From: Anaerolineae bacterium
Lineage (GTDB): Bacteria; Chloroflexota; Anaerolineae; Aggregatilineales; Phototrophicaceae
Reading direction: 5' to 3'
Assembly (NCBI GenBank): GCA_028284565.1
Contig: JANQRM010000049.1
Coordinates: 1 to 6,531 of the forward strand
Length of the DNA: 6,531 nt
Positions 1 to 5,691 of this stretch are shown here, piece after piece. The number at the start of each line of letters is the position of its first letter. Within the stretch, counting starts at the first letter, position 1. A model generated the notes under the pieces. That model made no database searches. It saw nothing but the letters and a program-made list of their open reading frames with translations, and was not told the origin of the DNA. A program made the position numbers and the translations under genes.

Positions 1-98
1 AGCGTCGCGTCTATACTGACCTGTCATCTGAGAACACAGAGTGTTTTGTCTACAAAACTCACCAGTATCTGATAAATCGTACAGATAACATTGATGTT

Positions 99-127
99 CC
101 TCTGTGTCCTTGGCGACTTGAGGGTTC
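99..127. repeat. Probable decayed dispersed intergenic repeat
   Basis: Read on the minus strand, this stretch contains CGCCAAGGACACAGAGG preceded by CAAGT. It resembles the purine-rich 'GCCAAG / ACACAGAGG' strings that I remember as dispersed non-coding repeats between genes in several bacterial phyla. Only one copy is present here, so the repeat nature rests on memory rather than on copies in the window. It lies just downstream of the msrQ-like stop codon, a usual place for such elements. A minor hairpin, GTTTTG-TCTA-CAAAAC, sits at 43-58. Confidence 0.35.
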
Positions 128-133
128 TAGCTC

Positions 134-832
134 TTAGGTTTGGGGTTGTTGTACCATTGTCGAACTAGACGGCTGGCGTTTGACTTTGCGCTTAGTCAGG
201 CGGAAGCGGTCACGAATGAAGGGGACGCGCAACCCCATCAACACCACAAATATCCCTAAATAAAGTTGTATCTCTTGGATTTGTTGACGTTGACTGCTCC
301 CATACATAATCGAAATCATCTTACTGCTTTGGATAGCAATGAGAGCGTGGAATAAGACTAAGATTCCGGCAACATACACCCAGCGATGAAGCTTTTTCCA
401 AGTTCGTCCTAGCCAGCGCATTGCCCAACGGTTGGAAGTGAGTGCGAGTGTGGTCAATATGCTCAAGCCGACGACTGCCATAAAGATGTAGGTTTGGCGC
501 AGAAAATCAAAAATAGTATCCCAATTCCGAATATCAATGCCGTGTCGAGTTACAAAGAGTAAAAAGTGTGCCATGCCGAAGCCAAATGCCCACAAGCCGG
601 CTGTTTTTCGTAGACGTATGAGCCATCGCCAGCCCAAGACATTGGCGATTGGGGTCATCGCCAAGCTGATGAGCAAGAAACGAATCGCCCATTTGCCACT
701 TTCGAGGTAGATACGGTTCACCGTGTTTTCAAGATTGCGTCCATCTAGCACTTGATTAATGTATTGAAGAACAATCGCGATGGCGAATATATTCAATATC
801 CACCATGTGCCATGCTTTTTTAAGAAATCCAT
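134..832 (-). CDS. msrQ: MsrQ/YedZ-type haem-binding membrane subunit
   Basis: Ferric-reductase-like transmembrane protein of 232 residues, close to the usual MsrQ length of about 200-220. In characterised bacteria MsrQ is an inner-membrane b-type cytochrome that passes electrons to the periplasmic molybdoenzyme MsrP, which repairs oxidised methionines. The family signature is visible: a GKWAIRFLLISLAMTP helix at 46-61, the short RKTAGLW stretch at 75-81, and histidines H89, H149 (KLHRWVY) and H162 (LFHALIA) as expected haem ligands. Hydrophobic segments lie near 10-28, 48-64, 78-95, 115-132, 152-168 and 188-203; the C-terminal tail is basic. The ATG at 832 is preceded 6 nt away by a good Shine-Dalgarno, GAAAGGA on the minus strand (839-845). 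No msrP lies next to it; upstream is the divergent fbp gene. MsrQ is the best match; a more general YedZ-like ferric reductase remains possible. Confidence 0.85.
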   Translation of the reverse strand: MDFLKKHGTWWILNIFAIAIVLQYINQVLDGRNLENTVNRIYLESGKWAIRFLLISLAMTPIANVLGWRWLIRLRKTAGLWAFGFGMAHFLLFVTRHGIDIRNWDTIFDFLRQTYIFMAVVGLSILTTLALTSNRWAMRWLGRTWKKLHRWVYVAGILVLFHALIAIQSSKMISIMYGSSQRQQIQEIQLYLGIFVVLMGLRVPFIRDRFRLTKRKVKRQPSSSTMVQQPQT

Positions 833-1020
833 ACGAAGTCCTTTCTTGATTTATTTTATAACCTATACACCCCTCATTCATCATCCGTTCCCATTTATGT
901 GAAACAAATCACAAGCTGAAACGATTAACGTCTAAATTACCTGACATATCTTACTTGTTAATCCTCGCATGCCCCGTTAGGATGAGTCTATAACTGGATT
1001 TAATTACCCTGTGAGGACCT
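833..1020. promoter_or_regulatory. Divergent msrQ-like/fbp intergenic promoter region
   Basis: These 188 bp separate the two divergent starts and must hold both promoters. For the minus gene, TATAAA (revcomp of 855-860) is a plausible -10 that would give a short leader containing the GAAAGGA ribosome site; its -35 is weak. For fbp, TATAAC at 989-994 is a possible -10 without a convincing -35. The fbp ribosome site is GAGGA at 1013-1017, only 3 nt before the ATG, which is tight. The hexamers are guesses; the CRP-like palindrome in the middle is the strongest element. Confidence 0.35.
898..913. promoter_or_regulatory. CRP-type operator palindrome TGTGA-N6-TCACA
   Basis: The sequence TGTGAAACAAATCACA matches the classical CRP core exactly: both 5-bp half-sites perfect, 6-bp spacer. 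Its centre is about 73 bp upstream of the msrQ-like ATG and 115 bp upstream of the fbp ATG. A cAMP- or ligand-responsive CRP/FNR-family regulator acting on a gluconeogenic gene makes biological sense. That the host has such a regulator with this specificity is inferred, not seen. Confidence 0.5.
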
Positions 1021-2097
1021 ATGGCACAGCCCAAACTTGTCACCATTGATCGACACATCGCTGAGCAACAAAAGCAACATCCTCAAGCCACTGGCATGTT
1101 CACCAAGATGCTTCAAGATATGGCACTCGCGGCAAAAATCATCTCGCGGGAAACCAATCGTGCTGGACTGACGAATATCTTGGGCTATGACGATACAAAT
1201 TCTGAAAATCCATCTGGGGAACGGCAGAAGAAACTGGATATGTTCGCAGATGAAATCATCTTCAATATGAATGACCATACGGGGCGTGTGTGCGCGATGG
1301 TCAGTGAAGAGCATGAAGATGTAATGGATATTCCACCGCATTATGATACAGGTAATTATGTATTAATTTATGACCCTTTAGATGGCTCGTCCAATATTGA
1401 TGTGAATGTTTCAATTGGGACGATATTTGCAATCCATCGCAAGTTTACCCGTGGCGAGAAAGGCACAACCGAAGATGTCTTGCAACGAGGCAAACGCTTA
1501 GTGGCGGCTGGATATGTCATCTATGGCAGTAGCACGATGATGGTCTATACTGCGGGACAAGGGGTGCATGGCTTTACGCTCGATATGGGTGTGGGAGAAT
1601 TTATCTTGAGCCACGAGAACATTCAAATGCCCAAAACCCCCAAATACTACAGTGTCAATCATGGGAATGAAAAAGGCTGGACACCCGGCGTAAAACGCTA
1701 TGTCAAGTGGCTACAGGGTATCGAAGGCGAAGGTCGTCCTCCACTTGGACATCGTTACATCGGCTCAATGGTGGCAGACTTTCATCGCAATTTGCTGTCT
1801 GGCGGAGTTTTTATCTATCCCGGAACGCTTGAAGATAAGGACAAACCCTATGGCAAAATCCGCCTGATGTATGAGGCACAGGCTCTAGCGTTTATCTCAC
1901 AACAAGCCGGGGGGTACGCATCGGACGGTGTGGGAGACATCCTAGAGATTCGTCCGCATACACTCCATCAACGGACTCCCATTTTCATTGGGAGCGAGAA
2001 CTTGGTCAACAAAGCAGAGGAATATATCAGTAATTATGACCAAGCATGGATTGATGCTTACATGCCCTATCGGAATAAAGAGTTGGAACTAGTATAG
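1021..2097 (+). CDS. fbp: Class I fructose-1,6-bisphosphatase
   Basis: Cytoplasmic enzyme that hydrolyses fructose 1,6-bisphosphate to fructose 6-phosphate and phosphate, the committed step of gluconeogenesis (also used in the Calvin cycle). At 358 residues it is slightly longer than the usual 330-340. Family motifs are intact: the metal-binding glutamates E96/E97 (SEEHED), the YDPLDGSSN loop at 117-125 with D118 and D121, the substrate-binding stretch [14 protein letters not shown] at 243-256, and [14 protein letters not shown] at 278-291 with metal ligand E285. In that last signature the proline usual in Y-E-x-x-P is an alanine, a small deviation. The ATG is supported by GAGGA 3 nt upstream and by an N-terminus ([11 protein letters not shown]) that fits the family start. 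A CRP-like site lies upstream. A small membrane-protein gene follows after 9 nt, probably in the same transcript. The longer N-terminus resembles Chloroflexota homologues (from memory). Confidence 0.97.
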   Translation: MAQPKLVTIDRHIAEQQKQHPQATGMFTKMLQDMALAAKIISRETNRAGLTNILGYDDTNSENPSGERQKKLDMFADEIIFNMNDHTGRVCAMVSEEHEDVMDIPPHYDTGNYVLIYDPLDGSSNIDVNVSIGTIFAIHRKFTRGEKGTTEDVLQRGKRLVAAGYVIYGSSTMMVYTAGQGVHGFTLDMGVGEFILSHENIQMPKTPKYYSVNHGNEKGWTPGVKRYVKWLQGIEGEGRPPLGHRYIGSMVADFHRNLLSGGVFIYPGTLEDKDKPYGKIRLMYEAQALAFISQQAGGYASDGVGDILEIRPHTLHQRTPIFIGSENLVNKAEEYISNYDQAWIDAYMPYRNKELELV

Positions 2098-2106
2098 AGC
2101 TAAACA

Positions 2107-2448
2107 ATGGAAAAACACAGACTAACAAGTCGATATTTTTTCCAGATGATTGCGGAGGGTACTCTGTCTGGAGTTGGTATCAGCATCATTTTTTGGATTC
2201 TCCTACTCTTGTCTGAGATCGACGTTCCTCTGATTCATGCAATCATGTATGGCATCCTACTCGGTTCAATTCTTGGTGGTCTCAACGGTTTTCTTGTTGT
2301 CCTATTGGGGCGTGCAGTTGCCATGGGAATCACTATTGTCGTGTCCATTGCGCTAGGACTCTCGCCAACGCTTTTACATCTTCTCGTACTCGTGGTTACA
2401 TCAGCTATTGCTAAAATCTATGCGAACAACTATCTACTGCGTCATTAA
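2107..2448 (+). CDS. Small multi-pass membrane protein, function unknown
   Basis: I do not recognise this 113-residue protein. After a short polar N-terminus (MEKHRLTSRYFFQ) it is almost wholly hydrophobic, with probable membrane helices near 17-36, 43-67, 70-86 and 87-105, so about four passes. Helix 2 carries a glycine-rich run, GILLGSILGGLNG (49-61), the kind of small-residue face that packs helices together. The only charged residues in the core are few (E37, D39, R69), so it is unlikely to be a soluble enzyme. It begins 9 nt after the fbp stop with no clear Shine-Dalgarno, which suggests translational coupling to fbp in one transcript. It is in the same frame as fbp, but TAG and TAA separate them, so a fusion is not expected. 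It is likely a real gene because its whole length gives consistent membrane helices. Confidence 0.7.
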   Translation: MEKHRLTSRYFFQMIAEGTLSGVGISIIFWILLLLSEIDVPLIHAIMYGILLGSILGGLNGFLVVLLGRAVAMGITIVVSIALGLSPTLLHLLVLVVTSAIAKIYANNYLLRH

Positions 2449-2467
2449 GAGAAGAATTAAAAACTAA

Positions 2468-2626
2468 ATGTGTTCAGTGAAAGGGTTTGTTGCTTGGATT
2501 AGTCTCGAAGTTCAGTATCTATGCGAACTAGGCAACCTGACAAACCCAAATATCTATGTTCTATACCTTAAAAAAGAACAAATGTTTGCAAACTCGAACC
2601 GAACAATACAACTTTGTATGATATGA
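2468..2626 (+). CDS. Candidate small ORF, 52 residues, doubtful
   Basis: An ATG-initiated frame of 52 codons starts 19 nt after the stop of the membrane-protein gene, ending TGA. The product begins MCSVKGFVAWISLEVQYLCE and has no recognisable motif, with three cysteines and a mildly hydrophobic N-terminal half. There is no good ribosome site; the nearest purine run (AGAGAAG, 2449-2455) is about 12 nt from the ATG. It overlaps the cloverleaf-like inverted repeats, so the same bases may be selected for structure or for nothing. It lies in the same frame as the 36-codon candidate downstream, which would also fit a decayed longer gene. Treat as a weak candidate. Confidence 0.18.
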   Translation: MCSVKGFVAWISLEVQYLCELGNLTNPNIYVLYLKKEQMFANSNRTIQLCMI

Positions 2627-2627
2627 T
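2594..2627 (+). promoter_or_regulatory. Weak candidate promoter with overlapping TATGAT boxes
   Basis: Two overlapping TATGAT hexamers (2617-2622 and 2622-2627) each match the -10 consensus in five of six positions. TCGAAC at 2594-2599 is 17 bp from the first, but matches the -35 consensus in only three positions. It would drive transcription towards the 36-codon candidate ORF and the terminator at 2820. Suggestive by position only. Confidence 0.22.
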
Positions 2628-2658
2628 TCACACTCAAGTAAAAATCACTGCACCTTAA

Positions 2659-2673
2659 CATCCTAAAAGGATG
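2659..2673 (+). promoter_or_regulatory. Hairpin enclosing a Shine-Dalgarno sequence
   Basis: CATCCT-AAA-AGGATG forms a perfect 6-bp stem with a 3-nt loop, or 5 bp with a 5-nt loop. The 3' arm contains AGGA (2668-2671), which would be the ribosome site of a TTG-started ORF at 2675. If that ORF is real, folding would hide the site and could control its translation. The structure is seen directly; the control is inferred. Confidence 0.3.
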
Positions 2674-2674
2674 A

Positions 2675-2785
2675 TTGGATGAACAGCTAAATTGCGTCAT
2701 CGTTTCTCGCTTTGATCTTCCTGATGGAAAGTTAGTGCCGCTAAACAAACCAAAAACTAATCTTGAGGCTAACGAACTATCCTGA
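2675..2785 (+). CDS. Candidate 36-residue peptide, TTG start
   Basis: A TTG-initiated frame of 36 codons, ending TGA. The product begins MDEQLNCVIVSRFDLPDGKL and ends in a polar tail (NKPKTNLEANELS); it reads more like natural protein than most chance frames here. AAAAGGA (2665-2671) lies 3 nt before the TTG, the same tight spacing as fbp's own GAGGA-CCT-ATG. The site sits in a hairpin stem. A possible promoter (TATGAT) lies upstream and a terminator begins 35 nt after the stop, so all parts of a small transcription unit are present. I recognise no family. It could instead be the C-terminal relic of a decayed gene, since the same frame is open upstream apart from a cluster of three stops (2624-2674). 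Confidence 0.28.
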   Translation: MDEQLNCVIVSRFDLPDGKLVPLNKPKTNLEANELS

Positions 2786-2819
2786 CATCTATTATCTGAC
2801 CCATGACACAAATAATTGT

Positions 2820-2847
2820 CTGCTAGCTCCTGCTAGCAGGGATTTTT
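2820..2847 (+). terminator. Rho-independent terminator, 8-bp stem
   Basis: CTGCTAGC-TCCT-GCTAGCAG forms a perfect 8-bp stem with a tetraloop, followed after GGA by five T residues. On the plus strand it would end transcripts from fbp and the membrane gene (372 nt after the latter's stop) or from the small candidate ORF at 2675. On the minus strand the stem is followed by ACAATTATTTG, a poorer T tract, so it could only weakly serve the folC-like gene, whose stop is about 120 bp away. Confidence 0.55.
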
Positions 2848-2884
2848 CACCGCTTTTGCAAGTAAATCACAGGCAGAAGATAAC

Positions 2885-2898
2885 TTTCTTGCAAGAAA
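2885..2898. repeat. 14-bp perfect palindrome TTTCTTGCAAGAAA
   Basis: A perfect palindrome without spacer, downstream of the folC-like stop. Its core TTGCAAG recurs at 2856-2862, exactly 33 bp away or about three helical turns, and a related palindrome GTTTGCAAAC is at 2584-2593. This could be an operator-like pair, but no promoter is apparent beside it. Confidence 0.35.
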
Positions 2899-2967
2899 AC
2901 GAAAATTTGGACAAGATCAACAAACAAAGACAAACAATTAACCAACCCGCCTCATCAAGCATCTCAA

Positions 2968-4323
2968 CTAAATCATCTCAGATGGGATTTGCCACGAGAG
3001 CATACACTCGCCCATAAGCATAAGCGAGCCGACGATGAGAATCGTGCCATCTGTGCCAGCCAGTGGCTTGGCGATGTCGAGTGCAGACGGCAAGTTGTCT
3101 GTCGCTTGAACATGCTGAATGAATAGCCGTGCGATTTGCGTGGCAACGGCTGGATCAGGGAAGTGGGTATTAGGGTTGGCATGATTTTCCGTCAGGATGA
3201 GGTAGTCGCTGACTGAAGCAAGGATGCCATAGACTCCTTCAAGGTCACGGTCTCTTGGGATGCCGACAATTGTGACAACGGGTTTTGTCAAGCGAGAACG
3301 GATGCTATCCACAAACGCCTGTGCTGATTCGATGTGAATTGCCCCATCAATGAAGACTTGAGGATTGTCCTGTAATTTTTGTGTTCGTCCGAGCCATTGA
3401 ACTTGTCCTAAAGCAGATGTGATGCGCTCTCGGTCTGTATGGGTGATGGGCTGACTGGTGAGATGTGTGTGGATGTTTTGGCAAGCATGGACAGCAAGCG
3501 TGACATTTGGCAATTGGTAATATCCCAGCATTGAAAGATTGATTTCACCATAATTAGGTAGCTGGATGTGCAGTCCATCTGGTGTATCATTCTTATGTTG
3601 AGCAAGGTCAGTCTGTTTGATTTGATAGAGTATTGCGTTTTTCTCGTCGGCTTCCGCTTGCAAGATTGACATCGTATCAGAGGATTGTGGTACGGTGAAT
3701 GCCACTCCATTGCGCTTGATGATTCCGGCTTTGTGCCATGCGATGCGCGACAATGTATCTCCAAGCAAATTGGTATGCTCTTTGATTATCGGTGTGAATA
3801 GCGAAACACGATTTGGGACAACGGCTATGTCATCAAAGCGTCCGCCCCGCCCAACTTCGAGAATGGCGCAATCAATTTCCTGCCCATTAAACCATTGCAA
3901 GGCAATCGCTAGAAATATCCCTTGCGGACTGAGGTATTGACGCTCGTCTAAGTTGGTGTCGATGTCATCAATGATGGGCGATAAACAAGAGAGAATGCGG
4001 AGAAAGTCCGTTGTCGGAATCATGTGTCCATTGACTCGAATGCGCTCATTCCAATGGATAAGGTGCGGGCTGGTTATCATGCCGACTTTGTGTCCGAGCG
4101 ATTGGAGACATTTGGCTAAGATGGCGGTGGTTGAGCCTTTACCCCGACTGCCTGTGATGACCGTCAAGTCATAGTTGGGTGACGATAGACCTGCTTCTTG
4201 GAGCAAGCGTTTTGTCGAGGAGGTATCACGAGTGTGTTCGTCGAGTTCGCGAGGAGCATGGTCGAGTTTGCGTCGGGAGCGGAAGATATAGGTGATGGCT
4301 GAGTTTAGCTTATCAAAGCGCAT
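2968..4323 (-). CDS. folC: FolC-like folylpolyglutamate/dihydrofolate synthase, divergent motifs
   Basis: Mur-ligase-superfamily protein of 451 residues, within the usual 420-460 for FolC. FolC adds glutamate to dihydropteroate and/or to folates, using ATP in the cytoplasm. Seen in order: P-loop GSRGKGST (58-65), TSPHL (84-88), NERIRVNG (92-99), EVGRGGRFD (156-164), HTNLLGDT (183-190), KAGIIK (198-203, K198 being the expected carbamylated lysine), GR at 312-313, and DGAIHIESA (326-334). Several motifs depart from the norm: the P-loop has SR where FolC has TN, GRGGRFDD replaces GLGGRLDATN, and DGAIH replaces DGAHNP in the C-terminal domain. ATP binding should survive, but the glutamate or folate end may differ, so a paralogue of changed specificity is possible. 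The ATG at 4323 is the only in-frame start after a TGA 30 nt upstream; no Shine-Dalgarno precedes it. It is divergent from the lipoprotein gene. Confidence 0.85.
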   Translation of the reverse strand: MRFDKLNSAITYIFRSRRKLDHAPRELDEHTRDTSSTKRLLQEAGLSSPNYDLTVITGSRGKGSTTAILAKCLQSLGHKVGMITSPHLIHWNERIRVNGHMIPTTDFLRILSCLSPIIDDIDTNLDERQYLSPQGIFLAIALQWFNGQEIDCAILEVGRGGRFDDIAVVPNRVSLFTPIIKEHTNLLGDTLSRIAWHKAGIIKRNGVAFTVPQSSDTMSILQAEADEKNAILYQIKQTDLAQHKNDTPDGLHIQLPNYGEINLSMLGYYQLPNVTLAVHACQNIHTHLTSQPITHTDRERITSALGQVQWLGRTQKLQDNPQVFIDGAIHIESAQAFVDSIRSRLTKPVVTIVGIPRDRDLEGVYGILASVSDYLILTENHANPNTHFPDPAVATQIARLFIQHVQATDNLPSALDIAKPLAGTDGTILIVGSLMLMGECMLSWQIPSEMI

Positions 4324-4368
4324 GGTGGGCGACAGGTAGTGGTTAGTGAGTCATGTTAGAATTATAAA
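4324..4368. promoter_or_regulatory. 45-bp divergent promoter region with minus-strand TATAAT
   Basis: On the minus strand, 4361-4366 reads TATAAT, a perfect -10 that would start folC-like transcription near 4354 and give a leader of about 30 nt; the -35 would lie inside the lipoprotein coding sequence and is weak. On the plus strand, TAGAAT (4357-4362) or TATAAA (4363-4368) could be -10 boxes for the lipoprotein gene, so the two promoters would overlap. Neither gene has a Shine-Dalgarno sequence here. Confidence 0.4.
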
Positions 4369-5673
4369 ATGGACTTCACAAGAAAGCATGAACCAAAATC
4401 CGTGATAAATCGTTTGTTCATCAGCTTTGGATTTGCCTTGCTGATTCTGGCGGGCTGTACACTGGATACTACCCCTGCTTCGTCATCCTCAACCAATGAA
4501 ACAGCAAAAAGTCGATTGGTGGTGGCATGGGTGGATGCTGGGAATCTGATTGTCTGGCAGACAGGGGATGAATTTCCGCGTCGGGTGGCGAGTGGTGGCG
4601 TTGTACGTCCTTATGTATCTCCTGATGGTGCGATGATTGCCTTTACACGCGGACCGAATGGCTTCCCAGAGAGTTTGTGGGTAGTAGATGTGGGTGGTGC
4701 CACGGAGCGTCAATTGGTGGGGGATGGCACACCGCGAACCTTCCGTAATAGACAATCCCAAGTGGGTGATGTAGCGTGGTATGACGAGGGAATTCTCTAT
4801 TTCAACACGTTGAATCGAACCGCATTGGGCTTTGAGCCGAATGATGATTTGTATCGTGCAAACGCGCGCACTCGTGAAGTCGCACTGATTCGTAATCCCA
4901 GTGAAGGGGGACAATTTGTCTTTAGTCCCGATAGAGAGTGGATTGCGATGGTATCCAGCGGGACTTATGGACGACAAGACGGACGTATCAGTATTATTGA
5001 CCCGCTTGCGTTGCGAGACGCGACGAATTTACTTTTTTTTGTGGGCGTGGCGACCGGTTCAGAAGTGTCATTTTATCCGCAAATGCAATGGACACCGGAT
5101 AGTCAGTCGCTGTTGGTCGCGATACCGGATGCCGATTTGGTGTATGCGGAGACAGATGAGACTGTGCCACCGACGCGCTTGTGGCAATTGCCAATTGATG
5201 TGCCATCAGATCGCGCTTTGTTGGGGACAGTGCGCGCGAGTTTCTTTGGCTTACCAGTATGGTCGGACAATGGAGAACATCTGCTATATCTTCAACGGGA
5301 GCCGGCGAGTAATGAGTTCACGATTTATCTCGCCAGTGCCAATGGGGACAATGCTAAAGGATTACTCGGTGGACAAGCGGGGACGATAGAGTTACCAACG
5401 TGGATTCCGAATACAACGAAGTTTGTGTATACGCTCGATAATCCGGGCGTGGTGTACCGTAGTGGCGTGGATATTGATGAAGAACGATTATCCGACGAGA
5501 TTGTATTTACGCCTCAGTTCCTCAATGAAAACATCTATGTTTTCGCAACAACACCTGCGATTGCATCGGATGGCATCCAAATGCAATGGGGACGAGTTGG
5601 AGAAGCGTCGCGTAATATCGGCTCGGCAGGGGCAAATATTCCGGTGTTTGATGCGGTGTTCGTGGGTGAATGA
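4369..5673 (+). CDS. Lipoprotein with TolB/PD40-type beta-propeller
   Basis: Predicted surface or periplasmic-side lipoprotein of 434 residues. Residues 13-30 form a lipoprotein signal peptide (INRLFISFGFALLILAGC) with lipobox L27-A28-G29-C30, so cleavage and lipid attachment should occur at C30. A Ser/Thr-rich linker follows (34-48). The rest shows about six TolB/WD40-like blades around a recurring 'S/T-P-D/N-G-x-x-hydrophobic' pattern: PYVSPDGAMIAF (81-92), VAWYDEGILYF (135-145), FVFSPDREWIAM (183-194), WTPDSQSLLVA (241-251), PVWSDNGEHLLYL (296-308) and PTWIPNTTKFVYT (343-355). Such propellers usually bind proteins or sugars; no catalytic residues are evident, so the role is open. The ATG has no Shine-Dalgarno and directly follows TATAAA; a GTG at 4402 (codon 12) would give a compact 19-residue signal peptide and is a fair alternative start. 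A run of eight T lies at 5033-5040 inside the frame. Confidence 0.85.
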   Translation: MDFTRKHEPKSVINRLFISFGFALLILAGCTLDTTPASSSSTNETAKSRLVVAWVDAGNLIVWQTGDEFPRRVASGGVVRPYVSPDGAMIAFTRGPNGFPESLWVVDVGGATERQLVGDGTPRTFRNRQSQVGDVAWYDEGILYFNTLNRTALGFEPNDDLYRANARTREVALIRNPSEGGQFVFSPDREWIAMVSSGTYGRQDGRISIIDPLALRDATNLLFFVGVATGSEVSFYPQMQWTPDSQSLLVAIPDADLVYAETDETVPPTRLWQLPIDVPSDRALLGTVRASFFGLPVWSDNGEHLLYLQREPASNEFTIYLASANGDNAKGLLGGQAGTIELPTWIPNTTKFVYTLDNPGVVYRSGVDIDEERLSDEIVFTPQFLNENIYVFATTPAIASDGIQMQWGRVGEASRNIGSAGANIPVFDAVFVGE

Positions 5674-5691
5674 ATTGCCCTCTAATTGATG

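Larger units (their letters stand above)
2449..2967. other. A/T-rich gap between convergent genes, rich in inverted repeats
   Basis: This 519-bp stretch separates the 113-residue membrane gene from the convergent folC-like gene. It is visibly richer in A and T than its neighbours and has no recognisable gene. It holds a cloverleaf-like set of pairings (2483-2547), the palindrome GTTTGCAAAC (2584-2593), the hairpin CATCCT-AAA-AGGATG (2659-2673), a terminator hairpin (2820-2847) and the 14-bp palindrome TTTCTTGCAAGAAA (2885-2898). One forward frame is open over 2468-2626 and 2675-2785, with three stops clustered between. That could be two small ORFs or the relic of one decayed gene. Its last part (2900-2945) is A-rich with CAAA-like repeats. 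Confidence 0.6.

Noticed and set aside
3..137. Forward open frame from the left edge ending TAG, as the tail of a gene converging on msrQ
   Set aside because: Only 44 codons, no recognisable motif, another strand is open over a similar length, and it runs through the repeat-like string; chance is enough to explain it.
1000..1341. Minus-strand frame of 113 codons over the fbp start
   Set aside because: Antisense shadow of fbp; composition without protein-like features.
2095..2109. Read-through fusion of fbp with the membrane protein, since both are in one frame
   Set aside because: Two stop codons (TAG at 2095 and TAA at 2101) separate them, with no read-through context evident.
2483..2547. 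Call of a tRNA gene for the cloverleaf-like pairings
   Set aside because: No 7-nt anticodon loop, no GTTC T-loop and only 65 nt long; kept only as a structural observation.
2554..2811. Minus-strand frame of 85 codons in the intergenic gap
   Set aside because: No ribosome site or family motif, and a composition typical of a chance frame in A/T-rich DNA.
2763..3017. Forward frame of 84 codons with TTG start
   Set aside because: Gln/Asn/Lys-rich because the DNA is A-rich, runs through the terminator hairpin and ends antisense to the folC-like coding sequence.
3408..4174. Several frames of 70-120 codons on both strands within the folC-like gene
   Set aside because: All lie in other frames of a well-supported gene.
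4489..5689. Frames of 70-162 codons on both strands inside the lipoprotein gene
   Set aside because: Shadows of the lipoprotein; rich in Arg, Cys and Trp from out-of-frame reading, with no domain pattern.
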